This document shows positions 6,754 to 15,099 of a stretch of 40,377 nt of DNA, piece after piece. The notes under the pieces were generated by a model. That model worked only from the letters and a program-made list of their open reading frames with translations. It was not told the origin of the DNA and did not search any database. The translations under genes and the position numbers were made by a program. This stretch comes from Promethearchaeota archaeon Loki_b31. GTDB lineage: Archaea; Asgardarchaeota; Lokiarchaeia; Sigyniarchaeales; SOKP01. The DNA is taken from assembly GCA_005222975.1 (NCBI GenBank), contig NJBI01000033.1, positions 1-40,377 of the forward strand, given 5' to 3'. Position 1 is the first letter of the stretch. Each line of letters starts with the position of its first letter.

Positions 6754-8517
6754 ATGGTTGAAGAGTATGATTATCTTTTTAAATCAATTGTGGTAGGAGA
6801 TGGTGGAGTTGGTAAAACTGCTTTAACTCTTCGATTTTCAAAGGGTTTCTTTACAGAAGATTACAAGATGACGATTGGAGTGGATTTCCATGTCAAAACA
6901 ATAGCAATAGAGACGGTGGAAGGGGTTATTAAGTGTAAACTTCAACTTTGGGACACAGGTGGTCAAGAACGTTTTAGTTCCATAAGACCAATGTATTATA
7001 GAGGTTCGTTAGGTACAGTATTAGTTTTTGATCTTACTAATTCTGCAAGTTTTGAACATTTACCTCAATGGATTGAAGAAGTTAGATCTAATATCAAAAC
7101 CGACATCCCTATATTACTTGTTGGGAATAAGAGTGATTTGATTGATCAAAGAGCAGTTTCAATTGAAGAAATTAGTAATTTTACAAGAGATTTTAACTTG
7201 TATTATATGGAGACTTCAGCTAAAACAGGTGATGGAGTTGGAGATTGTTTTTATATTCTTGCTTGTCTAATGATAGGACAAGGTGTACCTGAACAATTTA
7301 TCGCCAATGCAACTGTCTTTACACCAGGAGACATCCCCTCACCTCCTCCTAGCGAAACTCCTTCTGAACCTACAGACGCGTATTTAGCACCACCCGTTCC
7401 TGAGCCAATACAATCTTTTGAAACCGAACCTGAAATTGAATTTGAGGCCCCCCCCGTTCCCGAACCCACCTCCATAAAATCGACAGAACAAATGTCATCC
7501 TTCGAACCAGAACCAGAGGTTGAATATGAGGCCCCCCCCGTTCCCGAACCTGTTCCAACATTTGAACCTCAACCAGAACCAGAAATATCAATGCCCGAAC
7601 CTGAAATTGAATTTAAAACCCCTGATGAAATTTTGCTTCAAAAAGCTGAGAAATCAGAACCTGAAATACTTCCTTCAATATTTCCAGGATCCTCAACTGT
7701 TGAAAGTGAAGTTTATAAACCCCAAACAATACCATTTTCATCAAATATTCCAGTACCGGCAACTCCACCCAAGGAATTTCAAACAATTAAACCTGAAAAA
7801 TCGGAAGTAGGTTCTTCAACTGAGACACCATTTCGCGTAATTAAAAGAGAGGAACCACCCAAACCTAAACCTGCTTCTATGACATTTGAGCCTACTCCGG
7901 AACCAAAAGCAGAACCAACAAGCGTAACTCCACTTTTTCAAACCTCACTGACTCAACCCTCTTCATCAGAATCACTAATCGATTATATGCCTCAAACTAT
8001 TTTATCTAAAAAAGAAATGAAAAAACTTGCTAAAGAGAAAAAGAAACAAGAAAAAGAAAAGAAAAACCTCGAAGCTCGGGAAAAACAAGAAAAATTACTT
8101 GAGGATATGAAAAAATTAAAGAAAGGAAAGAAGGAAAAGCAAGAAAAACAAATTGAACATAAAACTTCAAAATCAATCCCTCCCACTCCTCCTTTAGACA
8201 CGACACCTGAAGCAAGTTCACTATTTCAAACACTCACTCAAAAATTTGAAGAAAATTCTTTTGATCAAAGTACTCCCTTCATACCATTTAGTGCAACCAA
8301 AAAATCTGAAGAAGAAGAAAAATCTAAACTGAGAATAATCCCTAATGTTGCGGATATTGAAAGCGAACCTAGTAAGTTTACAGCAATTACTTCCACCCAA
8401 ACTGTTCAAGAAGATAAAAAAGAGCCAAAATCTAAAGATCTCTTAGTTTGTGAACAATGTGGGGCAATTTTATCTTCTGATTATGCGTTTTGTAATAAGT
8501 GTGGTAGTAAATTGTAA
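6754..8517 (+). CDS. Rab-like small GTPase with long Pro/Glu-rich tail, charged helix and C-terminal zinc ribbon
   Basis: Residues 5-175 are a Rab/Ras-type GTPase: G1 GDGGVGKT 15-22, G2 Thr40 in TIGVDF, G3 WDTGGQE 66-72, G4 NKSD 125-128 and G5 ETSAK 153-157. The G3 reads GGQ as in Arf proteins instead of the AGQ of Rabs. A predicted-disordered segment, about 180-400, follows, rich in Pro and Glu with APPVPEP repeated. Next is a Lys/Glu-rich stretch at about 410-460 likely to form a single helix or coiled coil. The C-terminus is a zinc ribbon with C566, C569, C580 and C583. There is no C-terminal prenylation cysteine motif, so membrane attachment as in eukaryotic Rabs is not supported. The tail looks like a scaffold for partner binding. 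The neighbouring convergent gene also ends in a similar zinc ribbon. The GTPase identity is certain and the biological role is unknown. Confidence 0.9.
   Translation: MVEEYDYLFKSIVVGDGGVGKTALTLRFSKGFFTEDYKMTIGVDFHVKTIAIETVEGVIKCKLQLWDTGGQERFSSIRPMYYRGSLGTVLVFDLTNSASFEHLPQWIEEVRSNIKTDIPILLVGNKSDLIDQRAVSIEEISNFTRDFNLYYMETSAKTGDGVGDCFYILACLMIGQGVPEQFIANATVFTPGDIPSPPPSETPSEPTDAYLAPPVPEPIQSFETEPEIEFEAPPVPEPTSIKSTEQMSSFEPEPEVEYEAPPVPEPVPTFEPQPEPEISMPEPEIEFKTPDEILLQKAEKSEPEILPSIFPGSSTVESEVYKPQTIPFSSNIPVPATPPKEFQTIKPEKSEVGSSTETPFRVIKREEPPKPKPASMTFEPTPEPKAEPTSVTPLFQTSLTQPSSSESLIDYMPQTILSKKEMKKLAKEKKKQEKEKKNLEAREKQEKLLEDMKKLKKGKKEKQEKQIEHKTSKSIPPTPPLDTTPEASSLFQTLTQKFEENSFDQSTPFIPFSATKKSEEEEKSKLRIIPNVADIESEPSKFTAITSTQTVQEDKKEPKSKDLLVCEQCGAILSSDYAFCNKCGSKL
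7444..7550 (+). repeat. Two identical 23-base repeats with C8 tracts, 84-base period, inside the GTPase tail
   Basis: Positions 7444-7466 and 7528-7550 are identical over 23 bases and each contains eight C in a row (7448-7455 and 7532-7539). The offset of 84 bases equals 28 codons. Both encode the same E-A-P-P-V-P-E-P peptide. A third, older copy of the peptide near 7387 uses different codons. This points to recent in-frame duplication. C8 tracts are exceptional in this AT-rich window. Confidence 0.8.
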
Positions 8518-8543
8518 TTTTTATTTAATTTTAAAATAATATT

Positions 8544-9416
8544 CTAAAGATTCTTACCACAGATGGGGCATGTGCTCCATATTTTTTTGATTTTAGAATT
8601 ACAATGAGGACATATTTTTAAATCTGGATCAATTTTAGTTTGAAGTTTTCCAAAGATAGTAATATTATCTTCAACGCTATATTCTTTTGGATGCTGAGAT
8701 GGTTGCATACTAGGTTTATTAATAAAAATTTGAGAGATTCCAGTTGAATTGTCAATCTTTTCCTTTTTTGAATTTGCATTCGATTCTAATTTAGGTTTAA
8801 AATATTCAGGTTGTGGTTTCGGTGGTTTTTGGACTAAATCATTTGTGATTTGTGTTTTCGATATGGTGAAATCTTCTAAAACCTCGTCATATTCATTTAC
8901 AGCTTTATTTAGTAGTTTCTTCGCATGATTTACGATTTTTCCTTTAGAAATTTGTTGATCTTTTTCTAAATCTTCGATAGGTACGCCAACTTTATAATGA
9001 AAATAATTACCCTCATTATTTTCAATAATTTGCTCACCATGAATTAATATAACTTCAATGTAATAAATAATATTAGATCCAACAGGAACATCAGTGATTT
9101 CTGCTATAAAAAAGTCCAATTGGTTCTCCATTTCCATTTGATACCAAGATCGGCCTTGGTCAGCGCTAAAAATTAATTTAACTCTCTCTAATGTATTATT
9201 AAAATCTTCTTCTGTTATTTTAACAATAATTTTTATTGTTTTCTTTAGCGCCTCCTTTGCATCAGTAGTCTTTTCTGCTTCTACAGAATCCCAAGCAGCA
9301 CCACATTTAGGGCAATTCGTAAACCAATTTGGGTATTCAAACTTACATTTAGTACAAGTTTTAGTAAAATATCTTGTTGTCTTTATTCCAAGTGATTTTT
9401 TTTTTTCTTTTCCCAT
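8544..9416 (-). CDS. Protein with zinc ribbons at both ends and a central beta-rich domain
   Basis: The 290-residue protein has an N-terminal zinc ribbon (C21, C24, C35, C38), a C-terminal zinc ribbon (C269, C272, C283, C286) and a central segment, about 55-145, with alternating strands. The centre contains S-A-D-Q-G-R-S-W-Y and Y-Y-I-E-V pieces that resemble an immunoglobulin/fibronectin-III type fold. A 110-residue low-complexity linker precedes the last ribbon. I do not recognise the family. The gene converges on the Rab-like GTPase gene with 26 bases between stop codons. The C-terminal ribbons of the two proteins have matching spacing (C-x2-C-x10-C-x2-C) and similar final residues. A shared interaction surface is possible but is inference only. 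No signal peptide or membrane helix is seen, so the protein is probably cytoplasmic. Confidence 0.75.
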   Translation of the reverse strand: MGKEKKKSLGIKTTRYFTKTCTKCKFEYPNWFTNCPKCGAAWDSVEAEKTTDAKEALKKTIKIIVKITEEDFNNTLERVKLIFSADQGRSWYQMEMENQLDFFIAEITDVPVGSNIIYYIEVILIHGEQIIENNEGNYFHYKVGVPIEDLEKDQQISKGKIVNHAKKLLNKAVNEYDEVLEDFTISKTQITNDLVQKPPKPQPEYFKPKLESNANSKKEKIDNSTGISQIFINKPSMQPSQHPKEYSVEDNITIFGKLQTKIDPDLKICPHCNSKIKKIWSTCPICGKNL

Positions 9417-9537
9417 TCCTATTTCATTTCTTAAGAGAGATTAAACCCTAATAAATCTATATAAATTATTAAATTACTTTTTGGTTTATAAATATATTTC
9501 TGATGGATATTATAAAATTTTTATTTAACTAAACTTA

Positions 9538-10713
9538 TTATAAATTTAGTTTTTTTACTACTTTTTCTAAATCAGAAGTAAAATTAGATATATGATCTCT
9601 TTTTACATGTGGCATTAGTACAACTCTAATTAAATTAAAATCTACAAATTTACCTAACATCCACTTGTTATTACGTAATGCTTCATCAATTTCACATATA
9701 CTTTCTCCATTCTCTGTTGTTATTCCTACTATATTCATAACGGGGTTAGCAGCTAATTTTATCCCATTAATTTCAGATATCCTTTTTACTAAATATTTAG
9801 TATTATCCATACATTTTTTTACTATCTCAACAAAACCGTTAATACCTAAAGCTCTCAATATTACCCAAAATGCGATAATTGGACCTCCTGGTCTAGTTCC
9901 AACGATATGAAAGTGCTTAAAATTTCCCCCTGCTAAATAAGGAATTTCAAAACCAGTCTTTTGTAGTATAGACGCATCTTTAACAAAAAATCCCCCAGAA
10001 GGTATTACACCTAAACCCATTTTATGGGGATCCGCTGTAATTGAACTTACAGGCTTTACTGAGAAATCCCATGGAGGAACTTTATATTTTAGTTTTTTTA
10101 GAAATGGTAACACAAATCCACCAAAAGCAGCATCAATGTGATAGAAAATATTCTCTCCTTCGATAATTTTACCCATATCTTCGATTGGGTCAATTAAACC
10201 TAACGAGGTTGTACCTGCAATTCCAACAACGCCACAAGTATTTTTATTGATAAGAGATTCGAAATGGTTTAAATCTAATTCAAAATTATCTCTTAATTGT
10301 ACCTTCCTAAGTCTAATATCACACATATCGGCTGCTTTATCGAAGGAAATATGAGCTGAAGCCGAAACTACAACTTCGGGATTTTTTATTTCAGGCCGTA
10401 ATTTTTTAGCAATCCTCATGGCAATTAAATTAGATTCTGAACCTCCAGTAGTAAATGTTCCGATTATATCTTTATTTCCAAATAACTCACCAATTTCAAG
10501 TACTAATTCATCTTCTAACGCTACAGTCCCTAAAAACAATCCGGGATCTCCTAAATTTTTAGAAATATATTTAATATAAATTTTCTTAGCGAAATCTAAA
10601 GGTTCTGTGCACATGGACCCTAAGATTAAGCCTGAATCGTACGAAAGATCTTTCTCTAACTTTTTCTCAAGTAATTTGAGTATTTCTTGTTTCTCTAATC
10701 CTTCTTTTAGCAT
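9538..10713 (-). CDS. mfnA: MfnA-type PLP-dependent L-tyrosine/L-aspartate decarboxylase
   Basis: This 391-residue enzyme belongs to the group II PLP decarboxylases. It removes the alpha-carboxyl group of tyrosine (tyramine for methanofuran) or aspartate (beta-alanine for CoA). Visible active-site pieces are H121 stacking on the PLP ring, D194 in HIDAAFGG contacting the pyridine nitrogen, and K231 in TADPHKMG, the Schiff-base lysine. The TTGGSESN segment near residue 88 binds the cofactor phosphate. Length and motif order match archaeal MfnA homologues of 370-400 residues. In archaea without methanofuran the enzyme is known to make beta-alanine. With panB about 4 kb away, aspartate is the more likely substrate here, but sequence alone does not settle this. 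The gene has about 120-140 bases of AT-rich space on both sides and may be monocistronic. Confidence 0.88.
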   Translation of the reverse strand: MLKEGLEKQEILKLLEKKLEKDLSYDSGLILGSMCTEPLDFAKKIYIKYISKNLGDPGLFLGTVALEDELVLEIGELFGNKDIIGTFTTGGSESNLIAMRIAKKLRPEIKNPEVVVSASAHISFDKAADMCDIRLRKVQLRDNFELDLNHFESLINKNTCGVVGIAGTTSLGLIDPIEDMGKIIEGENIFYHIDAAFGGFVLPFLKKLKYKVPPWDFSVKPVSSITADPHKMGLGVIPSGGFFVKDASILQKTGFEIPYLAGGNFKHFHIVGTRPGGPIIAFWVILRALGINGFVEIVKKCMDNTKYLVKRISEINGIKLAANPVMNIVGITTENGESICEIDEALRNNKWMLGKFVDFNLIRVVLMPHVKRDHISNFTSDLEKVVKKLNL

Positions 10714-10850
10714 CTTTTTATTATAAATTAATAGTTGTTATTATCATTACCCAAGTTTTAAAAAAATAAAACGCATAAAAGGATTAAAATTTTTCAAATT
10801 GAAACTGTTTTTTCAATAAAATTGTTTAAAAATTTGTGATCTTTTTTTAA

Positions 10851-11168
10851 TTACAAAAACCTCTTTGAATCTCTTTTTGTATATTTTTCAATAGCTTTGG
10901 CTAATTCCGAATTCATATTTACTTTGTAATAATTAGCAACACAGATTGTCGCAAAAATGACATCTGCGAGCTCTTCACCAATATTTAATTTTGCGTCGTC
11001 AGACTTCTTCGGTTTGAACCCTTCAAGATGGTTGATTTCTTTTGCTAATTCTCCTACTTCTTCTATAATTGCACCGAGCATTGAAAGAGGAGGCCAATAA
11101 CCCCCGTGATTGAGAATCCATTTGTCAATTTGTTGTTGAAATTCTTTAAGTGATAATTCTTTGTTCAT
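10851..11168 (-). CDS. MazG-like nucleotide pyrophosphohydrolase
   Basis: This roughly 105-residue protein has the all-alpha MazG fold signatures: E-E-V-G-E-L in the first core helix and E-E-L-A-D-V about 30 residues later, whose acidic residues bind magnesium. Such enzymes hydrolyse (d)NTPs to the monophosphate and pyrophosphate and are thought to clean up non-canonical or excess nucleotides. The ATG at 11168 is preferred over an in-frame TTG at 11186, because the extra six residues (M-N-L-T-K-C) precede the helix and no ribosome site favours them. It lies 46 bases downstream of nrdD on the same strand, so the two are probably co-transcribed. Coupling to deoxynucleotide production makes sense. 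Confidence 0.85.
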   Translation of the reverse strand: MNKELSLKEFQQQIDKWILNHGGYWPPLSMLGAIIEEVGELAKEINHLEGFKPKKSDDAKLNIGEELADVIFATICVANYYKVNMNSELAKAIEKYTKRDSKRFL

Positions 11169-11214
11169 ACATTTAGTAAGATTCAAAAATATTTAAGAAA
11201 TTAAAAAAGAAGAA

Positions 11215-13344
11215 TTATTTAAATAAATTTTCTCGTTTTCTTGCTTCCCATTCCGCTCTTTTTCCTAAATTATATCTATTTACTTCACTGTAATATCCCG
11301 TAACTCTCGAATATACTTTCACATCTTCAGAATAACATTGAGGACATGTAAATTGACTTCCTCGATACATCTTACGACAGGATGGACAATATATAAAATC
11401 TGTAGTATATGCAAAATATGCAGTATTTGTATTAAGACAAATATTTTTTGTGAGTTCCCAAAGAGCCTGAATATCTGGTTTTTGTTCCCCTAACCAAATA
11501 TGTGTAATTACTCCTCCATTTACAATAGGATGATAATCTCCCTGTTTTCGAATTCTTTCAGATAACGGTATATCTGCATCATACCGAAAATGACCTGAGT
11601 TCGTATAATAAGCAGAGTTACCTGATGACTGAGGTATGGCTTTCTTTGGAAAATGTTTCAAATCTAATTTAGCAAAGCGCCCAGAACTGGATTCTGAGGG
11701 CTGTTCCCAAAGTGAATAGGAAATCCCATCTCTTTCTGTCATGGAATTACACTTAGCAACCATGTACTCTAATATTCTTTTCCCAAGGTTATATGTCGTA
11801 TCATTTTCATGCAATTCAAAGCCGGTAATACTTTTTACGGCTTCATTCAAGCCAGTAAAACCTATTGAAAGATTTTGATCTCGCAATTTAAAAATTGGAT
11901 TTCCATTAATTTTGCCACTACATAAGGGTAAATGCCCTGTTTTTAATCGCCTTTCCATTAAATCCCATTTTTTCTTTAGGATTCTAGCTGAAAGCTCCAT
12001 TTTTTCACCCAAAATCCTAATGTAATCGTCTTCGTTGTTGGATATATATGCATATCTAGGTAAATTTAGACTAACGCTTTGAAGTGAGCCAATGGTAACA
12101 TAATTTTCCCATATGTTAACATTTTTCCTTTTTTCAGGATCTACAATACATTGACTTATAATTTGATTGCCACTTAGAAATTTTCTACAGCATTGACTAT
12201 GAATTTCGTCAGGCATCCAATCTGGGCACATATTTAGAAAATATGGAGTCCCCATCGTAGCTACTTCTTCCATTATTTTAATGTAAGATGGTTCGAATTC
12301 CTTAAGCCACTCTTTTTTTATTTTTACCTCATGTTTCGGAAATGCAAATAGTTTTCCGTTATAATCTCCTTGTATATAAACTTCTGTTAAAGCATCAAAA
12401 AGTTTAAGACATTCTTCTCTATAATCTCCATATATACCAATATTTTTTCCATGAGGGCCAATAGCCGGAATATTTAATAAACCCTCTGGAACCGTAGGAG
12501 TGCAAGAAATCGATGTAAACGGTACTTGACCGCCTCTTGCTGCAAAAATTTGATTTGTTTCGAATATTAAACACTGCATTGATTGCTCAATTTCTTTTTG
12601 AGAAAGCCCTCGTACATAAGGAGCAAGAAAAGTGGTAATATAATCGTAACCTTGCCCTCCTGAAAATTCTCCTTGAATAATCCCTAACCATTTTGCTAAG
12701 TGTGTAACTGCCACTCGCAAACTTCCTGCAGGACCAGATTTGCTACAATGTGCCCAACTATCGACAGGGGGAAGTCCATGCTCAAGGATCATACGAGGGT
12801 CCCATTCTTGGCAGAAGGGCCGTAAATCGAAGTATCTTAGCATGTGTATGTGGATATCGCCGTATAAATGAGCATGCGCTTCTTCTGAATCTAAAATTCT
12901 TAAAAGTGCATATTCGTCAGATATTCTATTAGCAGCCCAATGATGGATGCTCTCAGGATTCATATCTTGATTAGCATTTTCATTCACGCCCTTCTCTAAA
13001 ATTGCTTCGTAGTCCATCAACGGCATACCTATTCTGGTATATAGCTTTCGTTCATCTTCAAAATGTTGTTCAGATAATATTGAACAGACTATTTCCCTAA
13101 TGTGCGGACCAGAAAGAAACATTATGCCGGAGGATATAATTCTTCTAACTACTAATTCAGTAATGCTATCAGCGACTTTATCGCTTAACCCTGTTTCTTT
13201 AACAATACTCTGTTTTATTTTTAAAGGATCAAAAGGGACTACATCACCTTCAGTTCGGGAAACTCTTGGTAATAAATTTTTTAAAAAACCACTTCTTAAA
13301 CCTTTATTAACTTCAGTTGTTTCAGATTTTGGAATCAAGACCAT
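11215..13344 (-). CDS. nrdD: Anaerobic (class III) ribonucleoside-triphosphate reductase
   Basis: NrdD reduces ribonucleoside triphosphates to deoxynucleotides under anaerobic conditions with a glycyl radical. The 709-residue protein starts with an ATP-cone allosteric domain (about residues 25-115) and continues with the ten-stranded barrel. It ends with a zinc site (C653, C656, C667, C670) followed by the radical loop R-V-T-G-Y-Y with Gly683 as the radical residue. The S-x-N-L-P-R-Y segment and the NSAYYTNS segment are typical of the family. The activase NrdG, a radical-SAM enzyme needed to make the radical, is not in the window. An oxygen-sensitive enzyme of this type indicates an anaerobic lifestyle. 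It appears to lead an operon with the MazG-like gene. The start at 13344 is an ATG. Confidence 0.95.
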   Translation of the reverse strand: MVLIPKSETTEVNKGLRSGFLKNLLPRVSRTEGDVVPFDPLKIKQSIVKETGLSDKVADSITELVVRRIISSGIMFLSGPHIREIVCSILSEQHFEDERKLYTRIGMPLMDYEAILEKGVNENANQDMNPESIHHWAANRISDEYALLRILDSEEAHAHLYGDIHIHMLRYFDLRPFCQEWDPRMILEHGLPPVDSWAHCSKSGPAGSLRVAVTHLAKWLGIIQGEFSGGQGYDYITTFLAPYVRGLSQKEIEQSMQCLIFETNQIFAARGGQVPFTSISCTPTVPEGLLNIPAIGPHGKNIGIYGDYREECLKLFDALTEVYIQGDYNGKLFAFPKHEVKIKKEWLKEFEPSYIKIMEEVATMGTPYFLNMCPDWMPDEIHSQCCRKFLSGNQIISQCIVDPEKRKNVNIWENYVTIGSLQSVSLNLPRYAYISNNEDDYIRILGEKMELSARILKKKWDLMERRLKTGHLPLCSGKINGNPIFKLRDQNLSIGFTGLNEAVKSITGFELHENDTTYNLGKRILEYMVAKCNSMTERDGISYSLWEQPSESSSGRFAKLDLKHFPKKAIPQSSGNSAYYTNSGHFRYDADIPLSERIRKQGDYHPIVNGGVITHIWLGEQKPDIQALWELTKNICLNTNTAYFAYTTDFIYCPSCRKMYRGSQFTCPQCYSEDVKVYSRVTGYYSEVNRYNLGKRAEWEARKRENLFK

Positions 13345-13768
13345 AGCAATCCATCACAAATTTTAATTTATAATATTCTAATAAGAAATAAAGGTATACT
13401 ATCAGGTCAAAAACTAAATGTTTTTGTCGGCACTATGAACTGAAACAATACCCTTAATAATTATTTGTTATCGTTTATATTTTACCTCTTTTGATATAAA
13501 AATGTATTATTTTTTCCAATTTAAACTTAATTTATTAATTCTTGATTTGAGATTTAAAACACCAGTTAATTAAACCGCAGAAAACTCCATACTCTTTCAG
13601 AAAAATTCGAAAGAACCGTATTTAATCTCGTTATTTTATCCTTACATAAATTAATGTCGTCTTTACTGATTTTGTAATTTTCAATTGAGTATATAAAATT
13701 TAAAAATTAAAGACTATGAGTATATTTAAATAAAAAATCGATGAAATCAAATTAAAAGTGCTATTTAG
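13345..13768. other. Divergent intergenic region between nrdD and the cupin gene
   Basis: About 420 bases with no credible reading frame. A TATA-like TATATTTAAA at 13721-13730 is placed to drive the cupin gene, whose ATG is 39 bases further on. The part next to nrdD is AT-rich and presumably holds its promoter. I found no strong inverted repeat or tRNA-like fold. Confidence 0.55.
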
Positions 13769-14098
13769 ATGAGAAAAAACCTCGTAAGCAAAAATTCTGT
13801 TGATTCAGTAGAAATTTTACACGGAATATATAGAAAAACTTTAGCCTATAACAAGAATATGATGTTATGCCATTTTAATCTAATTAACGGCTCACAAATT
13901 CCCTTACATTCACATAAAGAACATCAAATTGGATATGTGTTAAAGGGCAAATTAAAATTTATTACTGAAAATGGAGAATTTATAGCAAAGGAAGGAGATA
14001 GTTATGTTTTTGATTCTAACGAAAAACACGGGGCGATAATATTGGAAGATACGGATGTTATAGATGTATTTAGTCCAGCAAGAGAAGATTATAAATAA
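13769..14098 (+). CDS. Single-domain cupin protein
   Basis: The 109-residue product is a small cupin-2 barrel. The first motif is H-S-H-K-E-H-Q-I-G-Y-V-L-K-G-K at about residues 49-63, with two His and a Glu as metal ligands. The second motif is near residue 79, with the final His in N-E-K-H-G. Such proteins usually bind Fe, Mn or Zn and act as small isomerases, dioxygenases, sugar-binding proteins or effector sensors, and the substrate cannot be read from this sequence. No DNA-binding domain is attached. The gene stands alone between divergent nrdD and a convergent membrane-protein gene. The terminator-like hairpin at 14106-14138 lies directly behind it. Confidence 0.85.
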   Translation: MRKNLVSKNSVDSVEILHGIYRKTLAYNKNMMLCHFNLINGSQIPLHSHKEHQIGYVLKGKLKFITENGEFIAKEGDSYVFDSNEKHGAIILEDTDVIDVFSPAREDYK

Positions 14099-14105
14099 AT
14101 ATAGT

Positions 14106-14138
14106 TGGTAATCGAAATGTAATAAAAAACGATTACCA
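14106..14138. terminator. 9-bp inverted repeat between convergent genes
   Basis: TGGTAATCG (14106-14114) is the exact reverse complement of CGATTACCA (14130-14138) with a 15-base A-rich loop. It lies behind the cupin stop and overlaps the last codons of the convergent membrane-protein gene, so it may act as a bidirectional terminator or 3'-end stabiliser. Confidence 0.5.
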
Positions 14139-14555
14139 TTGGTAAGCAGCTACAGCAATAATAGTAATTATGCCAAGTAGAAATTCGCCCATTAACCAAT
14201 CAAAGTACAATTTCTTCTTTTGATCTCTATTTTTTTTAATTCTTGTAGCTAATCCAAAATTAATTGCAGAATTAGTCCCGAAAAAAATCATTAATACAAA
14301 TGTTGGTGCATTTAATTCTAATTCAATTAACCCTAATACAGAATCGAAAATAAAAAACGCCCCCATTAATGAAATTAGAGCAATTAAAAATATCCAACCT
14401 GAAAATTGTATAATTTTTTCGAATTTTACTTCTTCTTCGGATAAGCCTCCATGTAGCCCAGTAGGTTTTTTCTTTACTTTTGACATATCATTCTTACCAA
14501 TTTGTTTATAAAATAGTGAATGGTTTATGATTCTTAATTCTTTTTTTTTGCTCAT
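14133..14555 (-). CDS. Small integral membrane protein, about three TM helices
   Basis: The 140-residue protein has a Lys-rich cytoplasmic N-terminus (about 50 residues) and three hydrophobic segments near 53-72, 78-98 and 118-138. A basic loop (R-I-K-K-N-R-D-Q-K-K-K) between the second and third suggests a cytoplasmic side. An internal ATG at 14486 would shorten it by 23 residues and is a reasonable alternative start. The gene begins 16 bases after the NAC stop codon, so it is likely the last member of the PAN / PUA / NAC / membrane-protein run. I do not recognise the family. A role connected with nascent chains at the membrane would be attractive from context but is unproven. Confidence 0.7.
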   Translation of the reverse strand: MSKKKELRIINHSLFYKQIGKNDMSKVKKKPTGLHGGLSEEEVKFEKIIQFSGWIFLIALISLMGAFFIFDSVLGLIELELNAPTFVLMIFFGTNSAINFGLATRIKKNRDQKKKLYFDWLMGEFLLGIITIIAVAAYQW

Positions 14556-14571
14556 TTTATGTGATAGTAAA

Positions 14572-15051
14572 TTAAGGTCTATTTTTCAGAAATAAAATAG
14601 CTTTTGCTATATCTCCTTCACTATCAATTAATGCTGCGTTCGCCTCTTCTTTATTGACATTTGCTTGAGCTGCTACTAGCATAATATCATTTTCAGTAAT
14701 AATTGGTTTTGTTTCAGATTCTTCAACAAGTTCCGTAGTCTCAACATCTTCCTTTTCTCCAATTAAAATGTCCCCTGGAGAATACTCTTGTGCTTCACCA
14801 ATTATTTGATAGATTTCTTGTCCCATTTGCTTCATTAAAACAACTTCTGGTTGATCAATTATGAGCGTTTTTTCTACTCCTTCTATTATTACTCTAGTAG
14901 CATTAATTTGATCCATTTCAACTCCTTGCTGTTGCATTCGGCGACGCATTTGTCTTGAAGCAAATTGTTGCCCTTCTCTCTTTTTTTTTGCTTGAGGGCG
15001 CTTAGGTTTGCTGTTTTCTCTTTTTTGCATCTCTTTTGGTAATTTTACCAT
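14572..15051 (-). CDS. nac: Nascent polypeptide-associated complex protein (archaeal alpha-NAC)
   Basis: NAC binds near the ribosomal tunnel exit and shields emerging chains. The 159-residue protein has a very basic N-terminus (residues 1-40) suited to ribosome binding, a NAC beta-barrel domain at about 48-100 (I-N-A-T-R-V-I-I-E-G through Y-Q-I-I-G-E-A), an acidic linker, and a C-terminal UBA domain at about 118-159 with A-N-V-N-K-E-E-A-N-A-A-L. Archaeal NAC forms a homodimer, unlike the eukaryotic alpha/beta heterodimer. It follows the PUA-domain gene by 48 bases on the same strand, a pairing seen in many archaea. A purine-rich AGGAGTTATTGAG lies upstream of the ATG. Confidence 0.93.
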   Translation of the reverse strand: MVKLPKEMQKRENSKPKRPQAKKKREGQQFASRQMRRRMQQQGVEMDQINATRVIIEGVEKTLIIDQPEVVLMKQMGQEIYQIIGEAQEYSPGDILIGEKEDVETTELVEESETKPIITENDIMLVAAQANVNKEEANAALIDSEGDIAKAILFLKNRP

Positions 15052-15099
15052 TTTTTTCTCAATAACTCCTAACTATATATTATTAAAATTTATTTAGGC

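Noticed and set aside
7251..8409. Minus-strand and second-frame open frames within the Pro/Glu and Lys-rich tail of the Rab-like GTPase
   Set aside because: They are low-complexity mirror images of the repetitive tail and carry no domain of their own.
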